Notes under the pieces: generated by a model
Database searches by the model: none
Told to the model about the DNA's origin: nothing
The model's input: the letters and a program-made list of their open reading frames with translations, nothing else
Shown: one piece after another, positions 34,599-45,892 of the stretch
How positions within the stretch are numbered: the stretch's first letter is position 1
How the letters are laid out: every line of letters begins with the position of its first letter
Source: Agrocybe praecox
Lineage: Eukaryota; Basidiomycota; Agaricomycetes; Agaricales; Agrocybaceae
Length of the DNA stretch: 64,000 nt
Direction: 5' to 3'
NCBI GenBank assembly: GCA_964017145.1
Contig: OZ024841.1
Span: 2,418,001-2,482,000 of the forward strand
Translations under genes and position numbers: made by a program

Positions 34599-35915
34599 AT
34601 TCACAGGCTTGCGTGTATATCTAGCTTACGAGACTTCCGATCCAAGAGAATCATTCATGCCATACCGGAGCAGCTAGGCCATTCGCCAAACTTGAGTTAT
34701 TTAGTAACGCCCCATTATTAGGCTGATCATATCAAAATTATATCCATGTCAGTTTTCGGTGTAAAGACAACTTTCCTGTATATATTCTGTAATAAAGATT
34801 GATAAAAGTGGCCAGCGCCTGCGTCAATGCTCTGTCCAGATGAGGAGAGTGGCAGGCAATTCTGATTCTAACGGTGTCTGTTCTTGCAAGGCCTGTTACC
34901 ACGGGTCACGACAGGATCTGCGCCGTGGCTCAGGACCATACGCATCAAATTGGCGCTGGATAGTGGGTGACTTTCCGTAAGGTTTCTGATTAAAATAATC
35001 CAGAATATTCAATAGACTTAGCTTGAGATGCCCGGATACTCACAATAATCTGCATTTGTGCCACTATTTTGAAACATTGCATTTATACTGGTCAACGTCT
35101 TACGACGTGTAAATCCTGCAAGCAAGTATCTCAGTAGGTTAACTGTGTCGGAGGCTCAGCAAAACATACCAGTAAAGCAGCGAGTATAGACAAAACCGCT
35201 AAGTAAAAAGAGCAAGAAATGTCAAGAGACACCTCCTTACAGAAGGAACTTGAAGGAAAGAAAGGAAAAGTTAATGAGCAGTTAGATCCCAACCACGCCC
35301 TCTTTTATATCCCGACACTTTTGACCTTCTAAATAAGGATCAAGGACTTCCCGATTTGTAGATGCTCTTTGACATATGACGTATTACATATACAGACAGT
35401 CAAAGACGTAACCCCTAGAGGTGACGATATGGCAGCCATGATTATTGGAATCAACGGTCTAGATCTGTTTGTTCAATTATTTAACATGCAATCAAAAACA
35501 CGTCTTGCGTTAATTTTTATCTGTTTCTGGCACAAAACCTATTAAAAAAACGCATCGGGAGCACCAAATATGGTATTCTCAGCTTCTGTTCGTGCCATTA
35601 TAAGAAAAACTTAACAGAAGCTGTTTAATTTGATACCTTTTGGTCACTTAAACAAGCATCGCCTCCAGCACCAGTGGATAAAAACTTCGCCTTAAAGTAG
35701 ATAAGATAAGATGCATCGGATTTAACAATCTATTAATAGAACAATCTGCAACTTTACTCTGTCGGCCGAGTTCTCCTTCTGGCATTGACATCTCGTGTCT
35801 CAATGCGATATTCATAGAACCCTTGGGTATTCCATGTTACCGAGAACATACAATCATCCGGGAATCACTCCACTACGCTCTCCAGTTCGACGCCTAGTTC
35901 GCGACTAAACCATCC
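34599..35915. other. 1.3-kb region without a recognisable gene
   Basis: A/T-rich; no coherent frame on either strand. The last few hundred bases are the MFS gene promoter. Confidence 0.4.
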
Positions 35916-38028
35916 ATGTCTGTCTCGAGTTCAGGACCGCCAGCAAAGACTCCCGACGAGGATCATCACGCAGGCACACATCCTAAGCTCTTTGAACACA
36001 TAGAATATGCCCAAGGAAGTCAGCCCCCTATACCTCTAAAGAAGCTAAGGTCTTCAATTCCTAGCGAACTCGTTGGTCAAACCACAGTTCAAACCGAGAA
36101 CACAACCGGCGATATCCCAACGTTGGCATCTCGTGGTGACTCTGACCAGGGCTCGCGTCGTGTTTCTGAGAATGAGGCGTCAAATACTCGATTGATCGCG
36201 CAAATTCAGTTTTTCTCCGTCTGCTTCAGTCTTTTCCTTGCCGGATGGAATGATGGAACTATCGGACCTTTGTTACCAAGGATCCAAGAAGTCTATCGGG
36301 TACGATGCTAATCTCACATCTGTTATTTGTATAAGATATCATGAACACTACTTCACACAGGTCAACTTCACAGTAGTGTCGACGATATTCGTATCCGCTT
36401 GTATCGTGCGTATTCCATATGAAACCCTTCTTTCTCATTACTTACACGTCTATCATTCGCGTAGGGCTTCCTAGTGGGAGCGCTGGCTACGATATATGTT
36501 ACTAAACGATTCGGCTTTGGAAAGATAATCGTTTTCGGTGCCATCTGTCAGATTTTCGGCTACATTATCCAAGTCTTTGCACCCCCCTTCCCCGCATTTT
36601 TGATTTCATTTGCAATTACTGGAGTGGGTATACAGCTACAGGTACGATATACCTTATATCACCCCTTTTCAAAGATTTTATATATTATTGTATTCCAGGA
36701 GGCCCAGGCAAACAGCTACGTCGCGTCATTAAAACACCGCCCAGAGGCCAAGATGGGAATGCTCCACGCATCTTACGGTATGGACGACGTTGACGAATGC
36801 TCGTCTAACTGACTAATGAGTACATATCTTTGCATCACTTTCTCCAGGTCTCGGTGCTTTTGCATCGCCTCTTGTTTCCACTCAGTTCATAGGAATCCAC
36901 AGATGGTCTTTGTTCTTCCTGGCCTCACTTGGGATCTCCATAGTGAACTTAATTATTTTATGCCTCGTTTTCAGATTCAAAAGACAGAATGGTAGTGATA
37001 CCATTTTTCTAGTGCTTTGCCTGCTCATAACAAATTCATGTATCATATCATTGCAGAATGTTTGCAGCGAGCAGGCGAAGGGATACCTGAGCGTATGAAT
37101 ACAGCCTCGTCAGCGGCCGACGAAAACTCGTTCCGATCAGTCATGAAGAACAGGGCAGCACATTCGCTCGCGTTCTTCGCTTTACTCTACGTGGGGGTTG
37201 AGGTTACAATTGGAGGTAAGCATTCTTATAAATTATATTTTCTATTCAACCGTTGACAGACTGTGCACACTCTCAAGGCTGGATTGTAACATATATCATC
37301 AATGTCCGAGGAGGCGGCCCTTCCGCAGGATATATATCTTCTGGGTTTTGGGGAGGTAGGACATCTAAAACGTCGTGTATCTCTTCGGGAAATTTAAAAA
37401 ACTTTTTAAGGCATCACTCTAGGACGAGTCCTTCTCCTTTGGGTCAACAAGAAGGTCAACCTCTCCTAATCTGACCATTTGAGAAAGACATTTCTCACTG
37501 TAATGGGTATCTAGGTCGGAGCGAGACGCGTTCTATTCATATATGCTATCCTTGCAATTGGGTATGTCCATCTTTTGTTTTATTGTCCGTCCAAACAAGC
37601 ATAAGTGGTTCTCATTCTCACTCATAGCCTCGAGTTCGTCGTATGGTTCGTCCCGTCTCTCATCGGCGATGCAGTCGCCGTGTCTGTCATCGGCATGCTC
37701 TTCGGACCCATGTTCCCACTCATGATGGACCAAGCGTCGCGCATCATTCCTCGCTTCATCCTAACTGGCGCCATTGGCTGGATATCCGGCATTGGACAGA
37801 CAGGAAGCGCCTTGCTTCCTTTCATAACCGGCACAGTCGCGGAGAAGCATGGGATTAGTAGCCTCCAACCTCTGTAAGCAATCAACCTTGTACTGACCTT
37901 GGATTTGATATCTTACCTGAAGAGAAAACCGCAACTATTTTTCTTGATTTTCTAGGTTAATCGGAATGATGTGTTTCATGACGTGTTTATGGGCCATTGT
38001 ACCCAATCCTCCAAGGCGTACTGATTAG
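35916..38028 (+). CDS. MFS transporter (fucose-permease-like), copy 1
   Basis: Major facilitator superfamily carrier with a ~90-residue hydrophilic N-terminal tail before the first helix (QFFSVCFSLFLAGWNDGTIG). Then come GPLLPRIQEVY, the intron-split helix NFTVVSTIFVSACI, and GFLVGALATIYVTKRFGFGK, the loop 2-3 region typical of MFS. Further helices: IIVFGAICQIFGYIIQVFAP, QANSYVASLK, MLHASYGLGAFASPL, WSLFFLASLGISIVNLIIL, a central loop (ECLQRAGEGIPERM), AHSLAFFALLYVGVEVTIGG, WIVTYIINVRGGG, SSGFWGG, VGARRVLFIYAILAIGLEFV, IGDAVAVSVIGMLFGPMFPL and GAIGWISGIGQTGSALLPF. It ends PPRRTD. The fold resembles bacterial and fungal fucose/glucose permeases, but the substrate is not visible. About ten short introns. 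Tandem with the gene at 38871. Confidence 0.88.
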
Positions 38029-38870
38029 ATGCCGGAACGTCATGCATTATTTTGACAGTTCCATTTGGCATAATCATCCATTCATTGAGGTTCCTTCTTC
38101 CAATGAATATTTTGAGTCAGCCCAAGCTTTCGGAGGTATATTATCGGAAATCTCGGGGACTGACTAATTCATATAGTAAAATCCTACCTCTTATCTAAAT
38201 GATAACCCTGTCTCACAAATCCAAGAAAGAAAAAGTTCTTTTTGAATACCGGCGGGAGGATGACGCGGCTCAAATGCTGTGTATGTACGATCAGGTAAAG
38301 TACTGGGTTCCAGTTCCTAAGCGGTATTAAGCGCTCGGCTGTCACGGTCGGCATCAAACAAGTCTATATATAGCACACACTACACTTCTTTGACGCACAC
38401 TAAAACCTCGAGAAAAGGCTCCTCCGAGGTATTGAGTGGCAAGTGTAGCTCATGTTTTTCGTGGAATAGAAGTATTGATATTTATTTCTAAGTTACTCGT
38501 ATTAATTTCTTTTAGCTCTTGTTCCTCCATCCGTGCACTCCAACCAGGTGCTGAGGCTCGACACGCTGGATTGTCGACTGCGTTAACTGTCGCTGCGGAT
38601 TAGATACATCGGTAAGTAATCGTAAATAAGAAGCATAAAATATTAATATTGAAGCCTTGACTCGGAGGGCGTGTGCATACATGTCAAATTCACATTCAAT
38701 TTACGTAGCCTGCGGAGACCGAGCTCTCCTCTGTTCTCCTTGCGCATGCATGGCTTCTCACACAATATTCTAGAGCTTCGATTGTCCTCTCATCTTAAGT
38801 ACGGAGGGCTTGATACTAAATTTTATCTTCTTTTCTAGCGTTACCGAACTTGACAATCCTCCACAAAGTT
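38029..38870. other. Intergenic between MFS copies
   Basis: 3' flank of copy 1 and promoter of copy 2; no gene seen. Confidence 0.5.
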
Positions 38871-40950
38871 ATGACTCTGAGCTCAGGAGTGGAATCCATT
38901 GTCAACGACAGGCTCTCGAGGGAGAACCAACAGGTCACTGTCCCTGTCGTCAAACTGGGAGTGCCAAAAATAGTGCAGACATCCGTACTTGAGGAGAACT
39001 ACTCAATCGATTCATCCCAAGGCACGGCAACAACATTACATGAAACAGTCATTACTGCAATCAAGGACTTGGACGTTGAGTCGGGCTCGGAAAATCGCCA
39101 AATAGTCAATCAAGTATCTCTTGATACTCACCGTAGCTGGTCATCTATTCTCTCCACAAGCCAAATTCAATTCATGGCCGTCTGCTTCAGCCTCTTTCTC
39201 TCTGGTTGGAACGATAGCTCAATTGGGCCATTGCTACCAAGAATTCAAGACGTTTATCAGGTATGTCGGGTTCATTTATTTTATTTTTAAATCACTGCTC
39301 AAACAGCTCCTCTTCTCGTAGGTGAATTTTACGATAGTATCGTTGATATTCGTATTTGTTTGTGTCGTAAGCATTTATCTCACTTATTCAAGCCACCCCA
39401 TGTGAACATAAAGATTATTTTAATTTACATAGGGCTCCCTTATAGGATCACTATCCACAATTTACGTGACCGAGAGATTCGGCTTCGGAAAGGTCATCGC
39501 TTTTGGAGCATTATGCCAATTAGTCGGATACTCTATCCAAGTATCAGCACCTCCTTTCCCCCTGTTCTTGTTTTCGTTCGTACTCACTGGCTGGGGTCTA
39601 CAATTGCAAGTAAGTTTCGAATTGAGGCTACGATAGAGCACACGCTTTGGCGTTTATGATTCTTTTAGGAAGCCCAGGCCAATAGTTATGTTACATCACT
39701 GAGAAGCTCAGGGACAAAGCTCGGAATACTTCATGCGTCGTACGGTAAGTTATTGCTCTATATTCACCCGATCAGCGAAATTGCTCACCTAGATTCTTAA
39801 CAGATCTTGGAGCATTCACATCACCACTGGTAGCTACCCAATTCGTAGGAATATCAAGATGGTCTCTATTTTTTTTCGTGTCATTTGGATTCTCCCTCTT
39901 CAACATTGCCGTCCTGTGTCTCGTATTCAAATTTCAGCGCCAAACAGGTGCACACGACGATCCCAGCTCCGGCGTATAACTAATAATAATATCTTCTCAG
40001 AGTGCCTACAGCGAGCTGGAGAAGTAGCTCAAGGGACCGAAGTGTCTGAAAACAGAAATACCTTCATCTCGGTCATGCGTAGTAAGGCTACGCACGCTCT
40101 GGCATTTTTCGCTCTTATGTATGTCGGAGTCGAGGTCACCATTGGGGGTAATGAATCTCTTTCTAGTCGCGTTTGTTGAATTTGAAATTGACTGATAGCT
40201 ATAAATATCTCAGGCTGGATCGTTACGTATATCATCGATGCGAGAGGAGGAGGTCACACATCTGGATACGTATCTTCAGGTTTCTGGGGAGGTATGTCGC
40301 CTGTGCCAGTAGTTGATTTCAATTGAGACAAAGTTCTGAATTACCTAAAAGGTATAACCATAGGTCGGATCGTTCTTCTTGGGATAAATAGGAAGGTAAA
40401 ACTCCGAGATCGCCGTACCTCTCGCCAAGTCTCCTTGCTGAGGTGACTATATCCAGATAGGAGCGAAGCGCGTTTTGTTCATTTATGCAATATCATCTAT
40501 CGCGTACGTAATACATTCCTCTTCTAAGTTATTTATTATACCTTAGCTTTTAATCTATGTCATCCAGTCTGGAGCTCGTCGTATGGTTGGTGCCATCTCT
40601 GATCGGAGATTCAATCGCCATTTCGGTCATCGGGATTTTCTTCGGACCAATGTACCCACTCATAATTCACCAAGCGTCACACATAATTCCTCGACCTATA
40701 CTAACAGGATCTATCGGATGGATATCTGGCATTGGTCAGATAGGTAGTGCGTTAATCCCATTCATAGCCGGCGCAGTTGCACAGAAGCACGGGATTAGTA
40801 GCTTACAGCCAATGTCAGTACATCACGAGAGTTTCCAGCTTTATCCAGCTCACCAGAGTTTTTGTGTTACATCCTTATAGGTTGATTGGAATGATGTGCT
40901 TTATGACGTGCTTGTGGGCTATCATACCGCATCCTCCTAGAACGGTTTAG
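38871..40950 (+). CDS. MFS transporter (fucose-permease-like), copy 2
   Basis: Tandem paralogue of the gene at 35916 with matching intron layout and motifs: FMAVCFSLFLSGWNDSSIG, GPLLPRIQDVYQ, the short exon NFTIVSLIFVFVC, a loop with VTERFGFGKVIAFG, QANSYVTSL, ECLQRAGEVAQGTEV, THALAFFALMYVGVEVTIGG, WIVTYIIDARGGG, SSGFWGG, GDSIAISVIGIFFGPMYPL, GSIGWISGIGQIGSALIPF and LIGMMCFMTCLWAIIP. The N-terminal tail differs strongly from copy 1 and is the likely site of regulatory divergence. I start at the first in-frame ATG (38871); the frame opens slightly earlier without an ATG. The stop is at 40948-40950. Probably active, with all twelve helix segments traceable. Confidence 0.87.
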
Positions 40951-41218
40951 CTCCACATTGCCTCCACAAGGCCACAAACAATATAATCACTTAGACTGCT
41001 AAAAGAAACATCGTTCTAGTATCATGGACATGACATCACGAGATTGTAACATGTAATATTTCGTAGATCGCGCAACGTTTCTGTGATACCTCCCTCGGAT
41101 AACCTACAAATATGGAAATTTCTACCGTTTCTGGAAACACCTTATCGAGCACCGACATTGATCAATGATAGCTATCACGTGATATCCCCTCCCCTTCTTC
41201 CTTTTCGCCTTCCTAACT

Positions 41219-42275
41219 CTATTCTGGAATGCAGGTTGTCATCCACAAAGCAATTTCTTTCAACTCATCTGGGATGATAAAATGCCCCATATCTTCATAT
41301 GCTCGGAAATGCAGTTGCACTTTAGGACCGCCGGTCTCGGTCTTGAACGATTCTACCGTCAACTTTGTAGATTCATCTGTAGCGAGGAATGGTATTCCCA
41401 GTTGATCTGCCAGAGTTTGGGCACACTCTTTCGAGGTAGCGTACTCTACTTGCCTGTCAGCCGTTCCGTGTGCCCACATGATGGGCATCTGCTTTGCCAG
41501 GGGCCCTGCAAACTATGTAGCGTTGTCTTTTTAGATTCACAATCAATAGCGCTACGCGCTAGAACACGAATATCTACCTGTGGAACCTTTTCACGGAGCG
41601 GTATGTAGGTACTCATAGCATAGAGCCCAGCAAGTGGTCTTTCGGTAGTGATGGCTGCTAAGATGGAAGTAGCTCCGCCTTGACTCAAACCGCCGACGAC
41701 GATTCTGTTGGAAGGTATGCCGCACTCCTCCATCTCTTTCGTTATGAAGGCGTTGATCCATCCCGCAGCTTTGAAGAGTCCTTGTTCATCTTCTTTCCGG
41801 GTAAATATATCGAAAGAGTAACAATCGAACCTATTGAGTTGAGAACTATCTAGCTTACAACAGGTTATGATTTTCACCTACCACGATGGCATAACATGTC
41901 CCCCATTTCCTGTAACGGCAGAAAGTGGACTTGGTACAATCGTACAATCAGCAATGGTTCCATCCTCGTTGAGGAGTGGCACTCACGCAGTTGGTAGGAC
42001 GAATTTAACGTGCTCCAGAGTGGGACATTCGATCAAGTCTTCAAGGTATGGAGCTACACCCTTGGCTGAGTCCCCAAGGCCCTAAAGGTATCAAGGTCAC
42101 TCGTGCCGTACCGACAAATAACACGGATATCGATCTAGTAACTAACATGAAGAAAGAAGACTGTCGCGCTGTGTTGCTTTTGCGCAGGAAAAACCAAACA
42201 GTTGGGCAACTCTGCATTTTCTTGATAAGACCTTTGTCTCTTTGAAAGGTTACGTATTTGAGCGCCTTGTGGCAT
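41219..42275 (-). CDS. APT1: Acyl-protein thioesterase 1-like serine hydrolase
   Basis: Alpha/beta hydrolase of the APT/lysophospholipase family, which removes S-palmitoyl groups from membrane proteins. The oxyanion region HSATVFFLHGLGDSAKG is rebuilt across an intron that splits after LH. Catalytic residues are visible: nucleophile Ser in VVGGLSQGGA, Asp in HGTADRQV and His in DMGHFII. Other family segments are EHVKFVLPTA, GLFKAAGWINAFI and EECGIPSNRIV, and it ends TTCIPE. The start I chose (42275) gives about 20 extra residues (MPQGAQIRNLSKRQRSYQEN) before LPNCLVFPA, longer than typical APT1; another first exon is possible. No signal peptide, so cytosolic. The palmitoyltransferase Akr1 lies 4 kb away. 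Confidence 0.88.
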
Positions 42276-43250
42276 AGTTGAGGGATTGTGGTTGACGTTG
42301 AGTGAGCTTTAACTTGATGTTATTTTTAATTTTCATTCATGAACATCCTCCCACGAGCCCGTTATGATGCTCTCAGTGACCAGTCCAAATACTACGGAAC
42401 CGAACGCACGCGGCTTTCGCACTGTTCCCAGGAGCCAGCATTTTACCCTCACCCTCACCACAAATATTGCCATGCCTCTCACGCGCCTGGTAAAATTTGT
42501 GTTGATCTACTTGTGACTTTTTTGTGAGTTGTACTTGACAATTTCATTCATTTTTCTGGCATCTTATAGTCTGTGATAGTAGTGGATGAGTGCTCAAGGA
42601 TTAGACTTGAAAGATTTTCCACCTAAAAACTTTGCCGGTAAAAAGGAAAACATAAATTTGGCATTTCCGCAAGGACTCTGCGGCCCGGTAGATTTGTCTG
42701 GTTTTCGGAGAACACGATCCCGTTATTCGCACTGTGATCTACCAACGAACATATATCTCGAAGTAGCAAGAGAGTGCTTGTAACTAGGCTGAGGCGCAGC
42801 GCTGGCAAAAACCACATCATTCGGGATATCTTCGCGAATCGCAGGCTTTGATTGGCTTGAATACTCCAAACTCGGAGCAGGGCGCTGCGGATTCGTTCCA
42901 ACCTATTCCAGCTCGATGTTGCAACGCCAAGATGAGCATTCTGATTTTCATTGTGGAATTTGAATTTCCAATAAAACCCTTTAATGAGTCGTCCAATGGA
43001 AATGCTGTGATTGGTATACAAGTTGTTGGTAAAAATATCACTGTTTTCGTAGCACATCTTATTTTCTGTAATACGCGAGCTGTGGCATTCCGTGCGAGCT
43101 ACATAGCGGCCCCCGTAGAGAGAATTCGTTTTAGCGATGGGACCCACGAAAAGCCAAGAAGACCCGAAACGATGGTAACTGGGGCACAATTACAACTTTT
43201 GAACTTCCGGCCGCTCAGACCAAAGCTTTCATGTCGCGTCCTTGACCATC
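42276..43250. other. Divergent intergenic region, no gene recognised
   Basis: Long overlapping frames exist on both strands (42623-43189 minus, 42848 onward plus), but neither resembles a family nor has good start context. Probably a divergent promoter for the thioesterase and the F-box gene. Confidence 0.4.
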
Positions 43251-45457
43251 ATGGCTTCTTCTTCTTCCATACCACAGGACGAGTTAACCTCAACTGTCCG
43301 AAATGCTGTTTTGCAACTAAACCGACACCGAAAGGCCAATTTCCTTTTAGATACAGCGTTGGCTCTCATCGACGCTGGACAGTGAGTTGTTTCGAGTCGA
43401 TTTTTATTTACAGGTTTAACATGTTGACAGATACGGGCCTGATGTTGAAAACTATTTGGAGGTGTACCTCAAGACCCCCGGTTTGACGAGAGATGACATG
43501 ACAAAAGCGTTGCTTGCTCGAGGAAACGCCAGAAAGCGGGGTGGAGAGAAGTTGCTTGCAAAGGCTCAAGAAGGCACGCTTCAACTATTTAGCGAGAATA
43601 ATACTTGATACTAATCTTTCTTACACAGACTTTCAAGCTGTATTGAAGCTGGATCCTTCAAACAAGGCACTCCAGCACCACCTCCGTCGAAAAGTGGTAT
43701 GCCATCCAGCGATTCACCAAAAATTGTACACTGATATATACGTCCCTAGATCCACTTTTCGAACGAACCAGCTTCACAGCGTGCTCCAATAGAAATCTGG
43801 GAGCGAATAGCCTCTCATACACCACGATACCACCTACGAACATGGCTATTTGTTTCGTCCTTTCATCGAGACATCGCGGTCCGGCACATCTTCCATACAG
43901 TCGATATTTACTTTGGCGATGACTCGCAGGAAAACCTGAATCGTGGGTTGGACATATTCGACAGGGCAAAGACAGACCCTGCATTCGCAAGCAGGGTCAA
44001 ATCATTGAGATTGCACTGGGCATACGAGGAGGGGGATATGTTGGATCTTATGACTCGTGAGTAAACACTGCGGCAATAAGCTCTCGCAACCACTCACGCC
44101 CTTTTTTCGCACACAACGTTCCCGGCAAACAGGTATCTTCAGGACGGCACTCCCGGAATTTAAGGCATTGCGCGACTTTGAATGGATTGGATACCCCGAG
44201 ATGCGTGCGGACATGGTGCAAGCTGTGCTTGCTAGCCACAAGCATCTGCACGGTCTGGGACTTATGTGCGTTCCTATTACAATTTGGGCTTGCAATTTCT
44301 CATCGTGTCAAATTTAACCCTCCCAGTGGCTGGCATTTCGATGCTGTCGGTGTATCTGCTTTCCGAAACCTGCGAAAGTTCACATTGCGCGCTGAAGATG
44401 ATGATGGGTTCGCTGATATGGGCGAAGTTCGGACCGTCTTGGATCAGAATGAACACACTCTGAGGCATCTCATCCTCGGTGCATACCTCGAGCGACACCA
44501 TTCCTGGGACTCTGCATTCCAGTCGGTGACAATCAAGAACCTCACCCATCTCGACCTTGTGGACACCAGGATCTCGCACATTGTCTTTGCCCGCATCGCG
44601 CATGCCCACAACTTGCAAAGCCTGACATTGCACGGGACATTCGAAGAGCCCAATTCGGCTGCGGTCGTCTTCGGAAGCGACCACATCATTGACGGGAAGC
44701 ACACATTCTTGCCACATCTTCATTCTTTCCGATTCTTGCTTGTCGGTCACGATGATGATCATGTCTTGTACAACTCCGTTACTCAATTCTTGCGTCACCG
44801 CACCAAGCTGCGAAGATTGGATTTGGGGAGCTGTCCTTGGGATATGGTGCTAGCTCTTCTCCCCGATCTAAAGAACCTCCGCGTCCTAGGGGTCAGGATC
44901 GCTAATTTCACGCAAGCCGCCTGCGCTGCATTGGTAGATGCCTTACCTGAAGAAATGCAAGCGATCAACATCTCCACAGTTGTCTCCGAGAAAGCCATCG
45001 TGAGTGCTTTTTTTTCTCTCCTAAATGGTTACGCCTCGTGCTAATCACGAAAACCCTTGCCCCCTTTCCATTCCAGAACGAATATGCAGGTTCATTCTCA
45101 GGCTTTCCGGCTCTGTCCTTCCTCCATTTCCAATGCGCGAACAAGCGCCGTCCAAAACCCAACCTAATGTCCGAGAAAGACTTCCAGGTCCAAACAGACA
45201 TGTGGATCTCCAGCGCAAGGAGCGTAGCTACTGCCATACCATCTCTGGATTTCCTGGGTTGGCACGGCGAACATTACGTCGTTGTCAGGAGCGACCACAG
45301 CCCAAATGAGTATTCTGGCGGGAGTGTCGAGCTCAAGGAGCTACCTACTAGGCGACGTTTGGACTGCGGGAAAGGGGTGGATCTGGGCGGGCATGATGCT
45401 GCTTGGCTGGAACGCAAGGACGTTCCTATGGATTACGAGATGCCAGGATTGGATTAG
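43251..45457 (+). CDS. F-box/LRR protein with N-terminal TPR-like segment
   Basis: Predicted SCF-type substrate receptor. The N terminus (MASSSSIPQDELTSTVRNAV, then KANFLLDTALALIDAG, LLARGNARKRGGEKLL and DFQAVLKLDPSNKALQ) resembles a TPR-like hairpin repeat. It is followed by an F-box (APIEIWERIASHTPRYHLRT, WLFVSSFHRDIAVRHIFHTV). The C-terminal half is leucine-rich: ASRVKSLRLHWAYEEGDM, FRNLRKFTLRAEDDDGFAD, LRHLILGAYL, IKNLTHLDLVDTRISHIVF, LQSLTLHGTF, LRRLDLGSCPW and LKNLRVLGVRIANFTQAA. The last exon has an Asp/Gly-rich tail ending PMDYEMPGLD. The intron after AKAQE has no obvious GT donor (possible GC-AG), so that border is uncertain. Converges with AKR1. Confidence 0.78.
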
Positions 45458-45892
45458 AAACACTTTTTGTGTCCAGTGAGAGTTACTGAATCTTTTTTTG
45501 CTTGCTTTTCCGTTTTCTTTTTTTTTTTGCTCGTCGAAAAACCTGTCGTTTTTTTTTGTGTAGTATGATTCTCTTCGGATTTGGGTTATCTTGCTTGCGT
45601 TGTATCACCAGTATCATCCCCATGTATATTATATTGCATACCATTTGCATCATAGATTTCTGTGTATCCACTCTTATTCCTTCACGGCGAGAAAAAACAA
45701 AGTGGTCCCAGGAAACTGACCAACATAAATATTATTTTCCGGGAAAGTATAGTTTAGATAAATCTCTAAGTTACACGTCATGTCAGAAAAGGATATGCAC
45801 TACATACTAGATACACAGGTATCTTCCAACCAGGATGTACAGAAGCAAATATGAGGAAAGGATATGTGGTTCCAAGCCAACAGAGGCGAACC

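Noticed and set aside
42623..43486. Long opposing ORFs in the thioesterase/F-box gap
   Set aside because: No domain, poor starts, overlapping on both strands; chance frames.
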